Shown piece after piece: positions 1-7,777 of a DNA stretch of 64,000 nucleotides. Position 1 is the stretch's first letter. The number at the start of each line of letters is the position of its first letter. The notes beneath the pieces were generated by a model. That model had not been told where the DNA came from and did not search any database. It was given only the letters and a program-made list of their open reading frames with translations. Location of the stretch: IMG/VR virus record IMGVR_UViG_3300046474_000370, positions 37,111 through 101,110 of that record. One strand, written 5' to 3'. Both the position numbers and the translations under genes were made by a program. The DNA is from a virus.

Positions 1-617
1 CCCGGCGCAAGTCGTTGGAGGCGGGGTTGCTCGGCGTGCGGCGCGTGTTGCTTGGCGTGCAGGAGGAAGCGCGCGGGATCGCCAACCGCAGCGCCCTGAT
101 CGCCAGCCAATCCAGGCAGGATGTGGCCAGCCTCGAACAGGAAGCGGCTGAACACGACGGCCGCACGCTGGTGCGTGCGCCAGTTGCCGGCACGGTCACG
201 GCGCTGACGCTGGAGCCGGGCCAGGCGGTAGCGGCCGGCGCGGCGCTGGCGACCATCCTGCCGGCCGGCAGTCCGCTGGAAGCGCGCCTGATGGTGCCAT
301 CGCGCGCACGCGGCTTCGTCGAGGCGGGGCAGCAGGTGCTGCTGCGGGTCGATGCGTATCCGTACCAGCAGTTCGGCCAGGTGGCGGGCGTGGTGGTGCG
401 GGTCGATCGCGGCCCGAGCGGCGAGGGCGACGCTGCCAGCGGGCCCTTGTACCGGGTCACCGTACGCCTGAGCCGGCAGTCGGTACGCGCCTATGGGCAG
501 GAGAAGTATTTCGCAGCCGGGATGACGCTCGAGGCCGACATCCTGCAAGAACGTCGGCGCCTGATCGAGTGGCTGATCGAGCCGCTGGTCAGCGCCGCGA
601 AGGGCCGCGCCAGATAG
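1..617 (+). CDS. HlyD-family membrane fusion protein of a peptide exporter, C-terminal part
   Basis: This is the C-terminal part of a periplasmic adaptor (membrane fusion protein). It would link an inner-membrane ABC exporter to an outer-membrane channel in type I secretion. The reading frame is open at the window edge, so the N-terminal membrane anchor lies outside. The visible part starts in a helical hairpin, passes into a lipoyl/barrel-sandwich motif (VRAPVAGTVTAL, about residues 53-64) and ends in a beta-barrel region with the RVDAYPYQQFG stretch typical of bacteriocin HlyD proteins. The bacteriocin-like precursor and a C39-peptidase ABC exporter lie immediately downstream on the same strand, which supports a role in peptide export. 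The family assignment is firm; the substrate is inferred. Confidence 0.85.
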   Translation, partial: RRKSLEAGLLGVRRVLLGVQEEARGIANRSALIASQSRQDVASLEQEAAEHDGRTLVRAPVAGTVTALTLEPGQAVAAGAALATILPAGSPLEARLMVPSRARGFVEAGQQVLLRVDAYPYQQFGQVAGVVVRVDRGPSGEGDAASGPLYRVTVRLSRQSVRAYGQEKYFAAGMTLEADILQERRRLIEWLIEPLVSAAKGRAR

Positions 618-666
618 GCGCGGGGAGTTTGGAGTCTAACTTGTAAGTTTGTGAAAGGTAAGCATC

Positions 667-1089
667 ATGCATGTACTAGACAGAAGCATGGCCGCCGCGG
701 TGGCGGGCGGGGCGCCCTCGATTTCGGAGACGCTTGGCATGGCCGGAGCAATCGGTGGTGGGGTCGGCGCCGGGTTCGTGGTGGCGGCAAATGGCGGGAC
801 AGTGGCCGGGGTGGCCGCGGCGCTCGGTTCAACGGCTGCGATTACCGTCGTCAGCGCCAGTGTCGCCGGCGTGGCTGCCACCGGGATTGCCGCCTATGCC
901 CTCGGCGGGATCGCCTATGACGCTTTGCCGGCATCGGGGCAGAACTACATCGGCGGGAAGATCGTCGCCCCGTTTGTGGAGAAGGCGGGGGCGATCGGCA
1001 GCAGCATCTGGTCCGGGTTGAGCTCCCTGTTCGGCTTCGACGCCGACGGGCGGGACAAGGAACCGCCGACGCCCCACCGGACACGGTAA
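667..1089 (+). CDS. Gly/Ala-rich bacteriocin-like precursor peptide
   Basis: The 140-aa product is very rich in Gly, Ala and Val. A short N-terminus ends in a Gly-Gly pair (AAAVAGG at about residues 9-15), which could be the cleavage site of the C39 peptidase encoded downstream. Two long hydrophobic Gly/Ala stretches follow (about 24-58 and 59-85), then a second amphipathic part (about 93-122) and a polar tail. This resembles pore-forming class II/colicin V-like bacteriocins, although it is longer than most. The leader lacks a clear LSxxEL motif, so the cleavage site is tentative. A purine-rich stretch (AAAGGTAAG) lies just before the ATG. It sits between an HlyD adaptor and a C39 exporter, which is the main evidence that it is an exported peptide. 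Confidence 0.6.
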   Translation: MHVLDRSMAAAVAGGAPSISETLGMAGAIGGGVGAGFVVAANGGTVAGVAAALGSTAAITVVSASVAGVAATGIAAYALGGIAYDALPASGQNYIGGKIVAPFVEKAGAIGSSIWSGLSSLFGFDADGRDKEPPTPHRTR

Positions 1090-1100
1090 GGGGGGCGGTC

Positions 1101-1343
1101 ATGGCGAAATCGGTACGCCCGCGCAAGGGCAAGGCGTCGCGCAAGGGCGCGCTGCGGTTGATGCTGGAAGGCCTCGTGGGGGTCGCGATCGGCTTCCTGC
1201 TCGTGTTCGGACTGTTCACACTGGCGGGCTTTCAACCAAGGACCGGCTTCTGGTATTTCATGGGAGGCTTCGTGGGCCCGGCGTACCTGTACTACCTGTG
1301 GACCCACCGTTCGCCCGACAACAGTCGCTTCGACCTGGAGTAG
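1101..1343 (+). CDS. small two-helix membrane protein, possible bacteriocin immunity protein
   Basis: The 80-aa protein has a strongly basic N-terminus (about residues 1-19, many Lys/Arg) followed by two hydrophobic segments at about 22-44 and 50-66. This predicts an inner-membrane protein with a cytoplasmic N-terminus. It starts 11 bp after the bacteriocin-like gene and ends just before a terminator, so the two genes are probably cotranscribed. Small membrane proteins in this position are often self-immunity proteins; that role is inferred from context only, since I recognise no family motif. Confidence 0.5.
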   Translation: MAKSVRPRKGKASRKGALRLMLEGLVGVAIGFLLVFGLFTLAGFQPRTGFWYFMGGFVGPAYLYYLWTHRSPDNSRFDLE

Positions 1344-1349
1344 GCAGCA

Positions 1350-1371
1350 GCCCCCGCAAGGGGGCTTTTTT
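1350..1371 (+). terminator. rho-independent terminator after the bacteriocin pair
   Basis: The stem GCCCCC/GGGGGC with a GCAA-type loop is followed by six T residues. It separates the precursor/immunity genes from the exporter, so the exporter is likely made from read-through or from its own promoter. Confidence 0.85.
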
Positions 1372-1390
1372 CCATTGAAAAGGTGTTCGC

Positions 1391-3508
1391 ATGCTCGACG
1401 CTCAACTAAACTTCGGCCGGCGCAAAATGCCGGCCATCCACCAATCCGAAGTGGCCGAGTGCGGCCTGGCGTGCCTCGCGATGGTGGCCAGCCACCACGG
1501 CTGGCGGACCGACCTGGCCACGCTGCGCGGCCGCTTCGGCCTGTCGCTCAAGGGGGCGACGCTGGAGCAGCTGATGACGTTCGCGGAGCGGCTGAATCTG
1601 ACCACGCGCTTGCTGCGACTGGAGCTGGAGGAACTGCGGCAGCTGAAACTGCCGTGCATCCTGCACTGGCGGATGAACCATTTCGTGGTGCTGGCCAAGG
1701 CCGACGCCAAGGGCGTCGTGATCCATGACCCGGCGGTGGGCGTGCGCCGCCTCGGCTATGAGGAGATCAGCGAGGCCTTCACCGGGATCGCGCTCGAACT
1801 GGTGCCGGGCGTCGACTTCGTGGCGGCCGATGAACGGCGCCGGGTGTCGCTGGCGGCCTTGCTGGGCGGGGTGCGCGGCCTGTGGCAGGGGCTGGGCCTG
1901 GTGTTCGCGATGGCACTGGCGCTGGAGGCATTCGCCCTGGCCGGGCCCATGTTCCAGCAGTGGGTCACCGACGAGGCGCTGGTGAGCGGGGACCACGACA
2001 TGCTCAACGTGCTGGCCTGTGCGGCCTTGCTGGTGCTGGTGACGCAGAGCGCGATCGCGCAGGCGCGCGGCTGGACCCTGATGTACTTGTCCACCAACAT
2101 GGGGTTGCAGTGGAACGCGGCGATCTTCTCTCACCTGCTGCGCCTGCCGGTGGCCTGGTTCGAGAAGCGCCACCTGGGCGATGTGGTGTCGCGTTTCGGG
2201 GCGGCCGGCGCGATCCAGAAAAAGCTCACGACCGGATTCATCGCCGCCATCCTCGATGGGCTGATGGCGTCGGTCACGCTGGTGATGATGTTCCTGTACA
2301 GCCCGGCCCTGTCGGCGATCGTGCTGGTGTCGGTGCTGCTGTACGGGGTGCTGCGGGTGGCCGCCTACCGGCCGTTGCGCGAGGCGAGCCTGGAGGGGAT
2401 GATGCTGGGCGCGCAGGAACAGAGCTGTTTTCTGGAGACGGTCCGGGCGATTCAAGCGATCAAGTTGGCCGGGCGCGAACTCGAGCGGCGTTCGCGCTGG
2501 CTCAACCTGGCGGTCGAATCGGTGAACCGGGGTATCCGCACGCAACAGCTCGGCCTGGTGTTCGGGAACTTGCATGTGGCGCTCGGGGGCATCGTCAGCG
2601 CGCTGATTTTCCGCTTCGGTGCCGGCATGATCCTGGACGGCGGCGGGGCGTTCACCATCGGGATGTTGTTGGCGTTCATTGCCTACAGCGGGCAGTTCGG
2701 CGCGCGCATGGCGGCGCTGATCGACAACGCGATCGACTGGAAAATGCTGTCCTTGCACTGCGAGCGGCTGGCTGACATCGTGCTCGAGGAGCCTGAGCCG
2801 GAAGGCGCGGACTACCCGCAGCTGGAGGCGCTGCCGGCGCGCATCGAGCTGGTCGACGTCAGCTTTCGCTATAGCGACACCGAGCCGTGGGTGCTGCGCC
2901 ATGTGAACCTGGTGATCGAGGCCGGCGAATCGGTCGCCCTGATCGGCCCGTCGGGCGGCGGCAAGAGCACGCTGGTCAAATTGATCCTCGGGACCTTGCA
3001 GCCGACCGAGGGCGAAGTGCGCTATGGCGGGGTGCCGATCGGGCGCATCGGGCTGCGCGCCTATCGGCGGGTGCTGGCGGCGGTGATGCAGGATGACCAG
3101 CTGCTGGCCGGGGCGCTGCGCGACAATATCGCGTTCTTCGACCCGCAGCCGGACAGTGCGCGCATCGAGCAATGCGCGCGCCGCGCCGCGATCCATGACG
3201 ACATCGTGAAGATGCCGATGGGGTACAGCAGCTTGACCGGCGACATGGGATCGAGCCTGTCCGGCGGCCAGAAGCAGCGCGTGATGCTGGCCCGTGCGCT
3301 CTACAAGCAGCCGCGCCTGCTGGTGCTGGACGAGGCCACCAGCCACCTGGATGTGACACTGGAGAAGGACGTCAACCGCGCGATCGCGGCGCTGCAGATC
3401 ACCCGCGTGATCGTTGCGCACCGGGCGGAAACGATCGCCAGCGCCGGCCGGGTGGTGGCGCTGATCGGTGGCACGGTGCGGCCGGCATGGGAACCGGCGG
3501 CAGCCTGA
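1391..3508 (+). CDS. bacteriocin-processing ABC exporter with N-terminal C39 peptidase
   Basis: This 705-aa protein is a peptidase-containing ABC transporter that cuts Gly-Gly leader peptides and exports the mature product through the inner membrane. The C39 domain covers about residues 1-130: the oxyanion Gln18 and catalytic Cys24 lie in HQSEVAECGLAC, His97 in RMNHFVVL and Asp113 in IHDP. A six-helix ABC membrane domain follows (about 150-440). The nucleotide-binding domain has Walker A GPSGGGKST (about 519), signature LSGGQKQR (about 624), Walker B LLVLDEA (about 642) and an H-loop His at about 676. The length is normal for CvaB/LagD-type proteins and all key residues are present. It is the last host-like gene; phage genes start 37 bp later on the opposite strand. 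Confidence 0.95.
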   Translation: MLDAQLNFGRRKMPAIHQSEVAECGLACLAMVASHHGWRTDLATLRGRFGLSLKGATLEQLMTFAERLNLTTRLLRLELEELRQLKLPCILHWRMNHFVVLAKADAKGVVIHDPAVGVRRLGYEEISEAFTGIALELVPGVDFVAADERRRVSLAALLGGVRGLWQGLGLVFAMALALEAFALAGPMFQQWVTDEALVSGDHDMLNVLACAALLVLVTQSAIAQARGWTLMYLSTNMGLQWNAAIFSHLLRLPVAWFEKRHLGDVVSRFGAAGAIQKKLTTGFIAAILDGLMASVTLVMMFLYSPALSAIVLVSVLLYGVLRVAAYRPLREASLEGMMLGAQEQSCFLETVRAIQAIKLAGRELERRSRWLNLAVESVNRGIRTQQLGLVFGNLHVALGGIVSALIFRFGAGMILDGGGAFTIGMLLAFIAYSGQFGARMAALIDNAIDWKMLSLHCERLADIVLEEPEPEGADYPQLEALPARIELVDVSFRYSDTEPWVLRHVNLVIEAGESVALIGPSGGGKSTLVKLILGTLQPTEGEVRYGGVPIGRIGLRAYRRVLAAVMQDDQLLAGALRDNIAFFDPQPDSARIEQCARRAAIHDDIVKMPMGYSSLTGDMGSSLSGGQKQRVMLARALYKQPRLLVLDEATSHLDVTLEKDVNRAIAALQITRVIVAHRAETIASAGRVVALIGGTVRPAWEPAAA

Positions 3509-3545
3509 GAGACGCCCAATGCCTGGCCCGGCGCCAGCGCCCTAA

Positions 3546-3962
3546 CTAACGGCGTGGCAGGCGCCAGCAGGCCACCACGAACACCCCACTGAGCGAGAAC
3601 AGCGCCAGGGCGGTGGCGCCTTCGTTGAGGCGGCACCAGAACCAGTACGAGTTATGGATGCCGATCATCCATTGCAGGCGCTCCCAGCCGGTGCGGCCCA
3701 TGCCGAGCCAGCGCTGCGGCGGCTCAGGGGGGAGCGGCGGCAAGCCGACACGGGCGCGAGCCTCGGCCAGCAGGGCCTCGGCCTGATTGATCAAGGCGAG
3801 CGCCTGGCCGCTACTGAGCAGCCTGCGCAGCAGGGGGCGCGACGGGTCGGTCAGTGTGTCGACCTGGTCGCGCAGCGCGGCGGCACGATCGAGCAGGTCG
3901 TGGATCGCGTCGCATTCTGCGCAGCGGCACTGCATGCTGTGCTCACCCGGCCCCATCGCCAC
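3546..3962 (-). CDS. hypothetical phage protein with CxC...C N-terminus and C-terminal membrane segment
   Basis: The protein is up to 138 aa. It has a Cys cluster near the start (CRCAEC), a helical charged middle and one clear hydrophobic segment near the end (LALFSLSGVFVVACW). A C-terminal anchor is therefore likely. It is the last gene of the minus-strand early arm and overlaps the upstream gene by 20 bp if the first ATG is used. An ATG nine codons later (at 3935), 7 bp after the upstream stop and preceded by GGGTGAG, may be the true start. I do not recognise its function. Confidence 0.6.
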   Translation of the reverse strand: MAMGPGEHSMQCRCAECDAIHDLLDRAAALRDQVDTLTDPSRPLLRRLLSSGQALALINQAEALLAEARARVGLPPLPPEPPQRWLGMGRTGWERLQWMIGIHNSYWFWCRLNEGATALALFSLSGVFVVACWRLPRR

Positions 3963-4275
3963 GCTCCCGGATGATCCCGTGCTGGAAGTACAGCGCGGCC
4001 GCCACCGCGGCCTGGCGAAAGCTCAGGCCCGGCGGGTCTTCCTCGGTGCCGCCGAAACACGCGCAGCGGCGCCGCTGGTGGCCGAGCGAGCCGACCGCCA
4101 GCCGCAGGCGGCATTCGTAGTGCGCCACCTGCCCGTGCTCGATGGTGCCGATGTCGTTCGCCTGCACCGCTTCGCGGCACAGGATGCAGGGCGTGCCGGC
4201 CGGGGTGGCGACCTGGTGTTCGTACTCCTTGCGCAGGGCGGGCGGGCCGAAATACAAGATGCGCGGCTCACTCAT
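3943..4275 (-). CDS. phage zinc-binding protein of unknown function
   Basis: The 110-aa protein carries paired metal-ligand motifs: CILC at about residues 30-33, a His/Cys pair in HYEC (about 52-55), then HQRRRCACFGG (about 66-76). This spacing suggests a treble-clef or Zn-ribbon fold. Proteins with this pattern and the DPPGLSFRQAA stretch are common in temperate phages of proteobacteria but have no defined role. It overlaps the upstream gene by 8 bp, as expected for a translationally coupled operon. Confidence 0.7.
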   Translation of the reverse strand: MSEPRILYFGPPALRKEYEHQVATPAGTPCILCREAVQANDIGTIEHGQVAHYECRLRLAVGSLGHQRRRCACFGGTEEDPPGLSFRQAAVAAALYFQHGIIRERGDGAG

Positions 4276-4747
4276 CGGCGCGTTCCATCTGCGCCACCAG
4301 CTTGGCCATCTTGGCGTTGTCCCGCTCCTGCTGCATCAGCAGCGTGCGCCAGGCGGCACCGGCCAGCACCAGGTTCTCGCGCGTTTCCACCGATTCGCCG
4401 AACCGCCATTCGAGCGCGGCATTCGCGGCGGCGACAGCGGCGGCGGCCCATTCGGGCAGGTCGTGGGTCGAATAGCTCATGTCCAGTTCGGGCGGCGGTG
4501 CGCCCTTGAGCGCGGCGCACACCCCGGCGACCAGCGCGTTGGATCGGTCGAGCCAATCGTACGCCTGGTCCAGCTCGGGCTGCATGCGGCCGCGCTCGAA
4601 CGCCGCCCCGGCGAAGAACGCGTTCATCACATCGGCGGTAATGCAGGGGCGGTCGTCATCGGCGTAGACGGCCGCGTGGTCCGCGGCAGCGTCGATCAGG
4701 GCCGCTTCGGCCGGGGGCAGCTCAGAGCTGGCGGTGGTGTCGGTCAT
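4268..4747 (-). CDS. hypothetical phage early protein
   Basis: The 159-aa product is acidic and mostly helical, with an Ala-rich centre and no Cys-ligand pairs or membrane segments that I can recognise. It overlaps both neighbours (4 bp upstream, 8 bp downstream), so it belongs to the minus-strand early unit. No function is assigned. Confidence 0.65.
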   Translation of the reverse strand: MTDTTASSELPPAEAALIDAAADHAAVYADDDRPCITADVMNAFFAGAAFERGRMQPELDQAYDWLDRSNALVAGVCAALKGAPPPELDMSYSTHDLPEWAAAAVAAANAALEWRFGESVETRENLVLAGAAWRTLLMQQERDNAKMAKLVAQMERADE

Positions 4748-5019
4748 TGCAGTGTGCCTTTGTCCTGGTCGTCGACGAATTCGGTCTTGAGGCCGAGGCC
4801 GTGGGTGAACCGTTCCAGCACGGCGCTGACCGCCTCCTGCCTGGTCTGGCCGCTGTCCACGAGCAAATCGGCCAGGTGCCGGCAGTAGTAGCCGAACAGG
4901 CTGACCACCAGCTCGGGCTGCAGCTTTTTCTCGTGGCTCAGCTTGACGATACTGTCCAAAAACTCCTTGGATAGGACGGCCGTTTCGCGCGCCGAGCGTT
5001 TGTGGCTGGCCTCAGTCAT
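4744..5019 (-). CDS. hypothetical phage early protein
   Basis: A 91-aa helical protein with a charged N-terminus (KRSARETAVLSKEFLDSIVKL) and a C-terminal acidic patch. It overlaps both neighbouring genes by 4 bp, the ATGA arrangement of translational coupling. I recognise no domain. Confidence 0.65.
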   Translation of the reverse strand: MTEASHKRSARETAVLSKEFLDSIVKLSHEKKLQPELVVSLFGYYCRHLADLLVDSGQTRQEAVSAVLERFTHGLGLKTEFVDDQDKGTLQ

Positions 5020-5270
5020 TCGGCATTCCTTGGTGAGTCGGCGGTTACGCCGAAGTCGCTGTAGTCGAGTACAGGCTTGTCCAGCGCCGCCGTCATCCGC
5101 TCCAGCGTCCGGCGCAGTCCGTCCAGGTCGGTCGCCCCCGGCCCGACCGGGTTGACCGTGACCGACACCGGCACGTCGTCGTCGTAATGGACCTCGTGGA
5201 CGGCGAGGTATTCCTCGCCGTCGGGTTCGATGTGGCGGATCACCCGGTGGTTCCAGTGGTGGCGCGTCAT
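5016..5270 (-). CDS. hypothetical phage early protein
   Basis: An 84-aa protein with an N-terminus rich in His/Arg and aromatic residues (MTRHHWNHRVIRHIEPDGEE), beta-rich in its first half, with an acidic C-terminal helix. It overlaps the downstream gene by 4 bp. It is likely a small early phage protein; its function is unknown. Confidence 0.6.
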   Translation of the reverse strand: MTRHHWNHRVIRHIEPDGEEYLAVHEVHYDDDVPVSVTVNPVGPGATDLDGLRRTLERMTAALDKPVLDYSDFGVTADSPRNAE

Positions 5271-5297
5271 GTGTCTTTCTCCGTTAACTTGGTTGGC

Positions 5298-5753
5298 TTA
5301 CAGCCACGATTCGATGATGACCGGATCGTCGCCGGCCTGACGCGCCCGCACGGTGAGCCCGGCGGGCAACTGCACGCGCAGGCTGCCCAGCGCGGCGTCG
5401 AGCAGGACCATGTGGGTGCGTCCGCGCTCGGTGTACAGCCGGGCGACGTAGTGCTGCGGGTAGTCGGCCGGGCGCTCGTACACGGTCCAGATGCACAGGC
5501 GCCCCTGCCGCTGCTGGTCGTCGTGGCGCGCCTGCGCCAGTTCGGGGCCGAGCACTTCGTCCTTGCCGTGCTGGTGCAGGCAATGGGGCGCATGGCAGCA
5601 GCCCAGGTGGTCGACCCAGGCCGGTCCGCAGCCTTCGCACAGGACCTGCATGCCGAAGCCCTGCATGGCTTCAGCGGCGGTGAGCAGGCCGCTGAGGTCG
5701 CCGAAGTCCTCGCCGAACAGGGCCAGGCTGCATTGCTGGCAGAAGTTAGCCAT
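5298..5753 (-). CDS. Cys-rich phage protein, probable zinc binder
   Basis: The 151-aa protein begins MANFCQQCS and has further metal-ligand candidates: CEGCG (about residues 38-42) and the CCHAPHCLHQHG cluster (about 52-63). This suggests one or two zinc sites in the N-terminal half. The C-terminal half is beta-rich. The start at 5753 is chosen because it overlaps the upstream stop by 8 bp and puts the Cys motif at the N-terminus, as in related phage proteins. No function is known. Confidence 0.7.
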   Translation of the reverse strand: MANFCQQCSLALFGEDFGDLSGLLTAAEAMQGFGMQVLCEGCGPAWVDHLGCCHAPHCLHQHGKDEVLGPELAQARHDDQQRQGRLCIWTVYERPADYPQHYVARLYTERGRTHMVLLDAALGSLRVQLPAGLTVRARQAGDDPVIIESWL

Positions 5754-6069
5754 GTAGTTGCTCCTGCTGGGCCAGCTCCTGGTTGGCCAGCGCCTGCTGC
5801 AGGCGCACCAGTTCACGGTAGGCCGGCAGGCGGTCGACCGGCAGGTCGGGGCGCTGCATCAGCAAGGCGTTGCGCTGCACCAGGTGGGCGTGGTTGGCGC
5901 GCCAGTGCCGGACCTGGCGCGCGTAGGCGTCGATCTGCGTCAGCAGGAACGCGGTGTCGCAACAGCCATCGGGGGCGGCGGGGCTGCCCTGGTGCGGGGG
6001 CGCGGCGGCGTGGGCGCGCCGGATGTGCGCGATGCGGTCGGTATCCGTGCTGTCGTGCGGGGTGCCCAT
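5746..6069 (-). CDS. hypothetical phage protein, helical
   Basis: The 107-aa product has a polar N-terminus (GTPHDSTDTDRIAHIRRAHAA) and a C-terminal half rich in Leu, Arg and Gln that looks like a coiled coil. It overlaps the downstream Cys-rich gene by 8 bp. I do not recognise it. Confidence 0.6.
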   Translation of the reverse strand: MGTPHDSTDTDRIAHIRRAHAAAPPHQGSPAAPDGCCDTAFLLTQIDAYARQVRHWRANHAHLVQRNALLMQRPDLPVDRLPAYRELVRLQQALANQELAQQEQLHG

Positions 6070-6083
6070 CGGGTTTTTCTTTC

Positions 6084-6452
6084 TCAGTGGCTGGGGGTGT
6101 TGCGCGGCTTGACAATGATGCCGGTCTGGTGCGGATGCTCGACCTGGACCAGCTTGACCGGGCGCCGCAGCGCGGCGGCGATGATGCCAAGCGCCGCCTC
6201 GCGCGAGGCCGCGGCGCGCCCCTCGGCGGCGGAGGCGCTGGCGACTGCGTTGGCGGCCAGCCCGAGCGCGACGAACAGCCCCGCCACCAGCGCGAACTGG
6301 TCGGCGCCGGGCTGGCCGGCCAGTTGGTCGGCTTCGGCCAGCGCCGCCATCAGGGGCCGGGTCAGGTCGTTGATCAGCGCCTGGCAGCGCGGGGTGGCCA
6401 GGCTCTCCAGCAGGAAGTCATCCGAGATCGGGGGCGGGGTAGCGGTGCTCAT
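6084..6452 (-). CDS. hypothetical phage protein with hydrophobic Ala-rich core
   Basis: The 122-aa protein contains an Ala/Leu-rich central stretch (FALVAGLFVALGLAANAVASAS), possibly membrane-associated, followed by a basic segment with RPVKLVQVEHPHQTGIIVK. The ATG at 6452 is the start that best fits the short gap to the upstream gene. No family is recognised. Confidence 0.6.
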   Translation of the reverse strand: MSTATPPPISDDFLLESLATPRCQALINDLTRPLMAALAEADQLAGQPGADQFALVAGLFVALGLAANAVASASAAEGRAAASREAALGIIAAALRRPVKLVQVEHPHQTGIIVKPRNTPSH

Positions 6453-6457
6453 GGCGC

Positions 6458-6838
6458 TCAGTGGGTGGGCTGGGACGCCGGGACGCGCACGGCGGCGTCG
6501 GCGCGCTCGACGCCGTTTTCGTCGAGCCAGGCTTGCATCTCGGCCGCGTTCTTGAATTTCTTGGCCAGCACCGGCATGGCGAACGCCGCCTCGGCCAGCT
6601 CGCGCACCTGGGCCATCGACGCGTCCAGCGATCCGCCGGTCTTGTGGGCATGCATGCTCGCCAGGCCCTTCATCATCAAGCTGGCCGCGAAACACAGATC
6701 CTGCCAGTTTGCCTCCGAGTCGGGATGATACAGCAGGTCCACCGCGAATTCGGTGAACATGCCGGCCAGGGCCGCGAGCAAGGCGTGGTGGCGGTCATCC
6801 ATCGCGGGGACAGGGGTTGCATTCATTGCAGTGGTCAT
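6458..6838 (-). CDS. hypothetical phage early protein
   Basis: A 126-aa, mostly helical protein (LLAALAGMFTEFAVDLLYHP, then a second helix-rich region ending MQAWLDENG). Its ATG overlaps the upstream stop by 4 bp (ATGA). It contains several Met and Ala but no Cys-ligand motif. Function unknown. Confidence 0.65.
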   Translation of the reverse strand: MTTAMNATPVPAMDDRHHALLAALAGMFTEFAVDLLYHPDSEANWQDLCFAASLMMKGLASMHAHKTGGSLDASMAQVRELAEAAFAMPVLAKKFKNAAEMQAWLDENGVERADAAVRVPASQPTH

Positions 6839-7317
6839 GGTGTTGGTTGCGGTGGGTTGAGTTCTTCGAGGCTGCCGTCCGGCGTCAGCACGAGCGCCGG
6901 GCCGCTCAGGTTGAAGGCCGGCGACATCTTGCCGTCCAGTTCGCCCGCGAGGTCGCCGAAGAAGCAGACCTTGGTCGATGGCGCCACCCCGCGCAGGCAC
7001 TTGAGCACCTTGTCGCGCAGCGGTATCGAGCCCAGCCGCAGTTCCTGGAAAACCAGGGTCCGGTTCTGCCCAAGCGGCATGGTCGCCAACGCCTCCAGCG
7101 CGCCCAGCCCGACCGTGGTAAAGCGCGGTTCCTTGCCAACCATCAGGCCGCCGGCCCAGCAGCAATAGACGACCTTGTGCGCGTCGACCGTGACCTCGAA
7201 CACGTTGAAATTGAGGTAATCGTAGTCGGCGTAGGCGGGGCGTTCGGCGCGTATCCGCGCCTCCGTTTCCGGCGTGGCCAGCGGGCCCACGATCAGGCGG
7301 GTGACGATGTCGGTCAT
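6835..7317 (-). CDS. hypothetical phage protein, first gene of the left early unit
   Basis: A 160-aa alpha/beta protein that starts MTDIVTRLIVGPLATPE. It is the first gene after the intergenic region at 7318-7472, so it probably opens a separate transcription unit. The 10 genes down to 3546 follow with short gaps or overlaps. No domain is recognised. Confidence 0.65.
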   Translation of the reverse strand: MTDIVTRLIVGPLATPETEARIRAERPAYADYDYLNFNVFEVTVDAHKVVYCCWAGGLMVGKEPRFTTVGLGALEALATMPLGQNRTLVFQELRLGSIPLRDKVLKCLRGVAPSTKVCFFGDLAGELDGKMSPAFNLSGPALVLTPDGSLEELNPPQPTP

Positions 7318-7357
7318 GGCGGGGGTGGCGCGGTGGTCTCGATAGGGAAGGAACTTA

Positions 7358-7374
7358 TTGTAACTCGGTAACAA
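7358..7374. promoter_or_regulatory. 17-bp imperfect dyad, possible operator of the left early unit
   Basis: TTGTAACTCGGTAACAA is an imperfect inverted repeat (TTGT.AC...GT.ACAA). It overlaps the TACAAT-like sequence read on the minus strand, about 45 bp before the start of the 6835-7317 gene. It may be a promoter with an operator. It does not match the YRCAA-N7-TTGYG sites of the immunity region, so it would answer to a different regulator, for example the HTH protein at 7473-7736. Confidence 0.3.
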
Positions 7375-7411
7375 TGGAAAAGCTACGGCAAGGCGGCGGC
7401 GGGCGGGCAAT

Positions 7412-7443
7412 AAAAAACCCCAGCCGGCTTGCACGGGCTGGGG
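7412..7443 (-). terminator. rho-independent terminator of the right early unit
   Basis: Read on the minus strand, an eight-bp stem CCCCAGCC/GGCTGGGG is followed by six T. It lies 30 bp after the stop of the HTH gene and separates the recombination unit from the left early unit. Confidence 0.85.
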
Positions 7444-7472
7444 CGCAGCATGGCGGGCCGCGGTTTTCCGGG

Positions 7473-7736
7473 TCAGGCGGGGGCGTCCTCGGCCTGCATG
7501 TCGACGTCGAAGTACAGCCACTCGTCCAGCTGGGCCAGCGTCAGGTCGGTGCCGTGCAAGATCGCGACCAGCACGTTGCCGGTGACCGGCAGGACCCCGT
7601 GGCGGATCTTGCTGATCTGCGGCGGCGACAGGTCGAGCATGCGGCACAGCGCGGCGTCGTTCTTGAGCATGTAGCGCTTGATCAGCTGGTCCAGCAGGTG
7701 GCCGGCGTTCTGCGGCTTGCGGGCGCGTTTGGGCAT
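7473..7736 (-). CDS. small HTH DNA-binding protein
   Basis: The 87-aa protein has a basic N-terminus (MPKRARKPQ) followed by an XRE-type helix-turn-helix: NDAALCRMLDLSPPQISKIRHG at about residues 26-47, then VTGNVLVAILHGTDLTLAQLDEWL. It is likely a transcriptional regulator in the early arm, last gene before the 7.4-kb terminator. Its target is unknown; the dyad at 7358-7374 is a candidate. Confidence 0.75.
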   Translation of the reverse strand: MPKRARKPQNAGHLLDQLIKRYMLKNDAALCRMLDLSPPQISKIRHGVLPVTGNVLVAILHGTDLTLAQLDEWLYFDVDMQAEDAPA

Positions 7737-7777
7737 GGTGTGGTTCCTTTCTAGGGTGATAAGCAAGGTGTTTCTTG

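Noticed and set aside
1406-3421. Minus-strand open frame of 671 codons opposite the ABC exporter
   Set aside because: The plus strand encodes a complete C39-ABC protein with every catalytic motif.
3509-3545. Attachment site core at the prophage left edge
   Set aside because: No tRNA end or direct repeat partner is in the window, so a core cannot be supported.
5187-6728. Plus-strand open frame of 513 codons across the left early genes
   Set aside because: The minus strand holds five to six short genes with overlaps and Cys motifs; the plus frame has no coherent domain.
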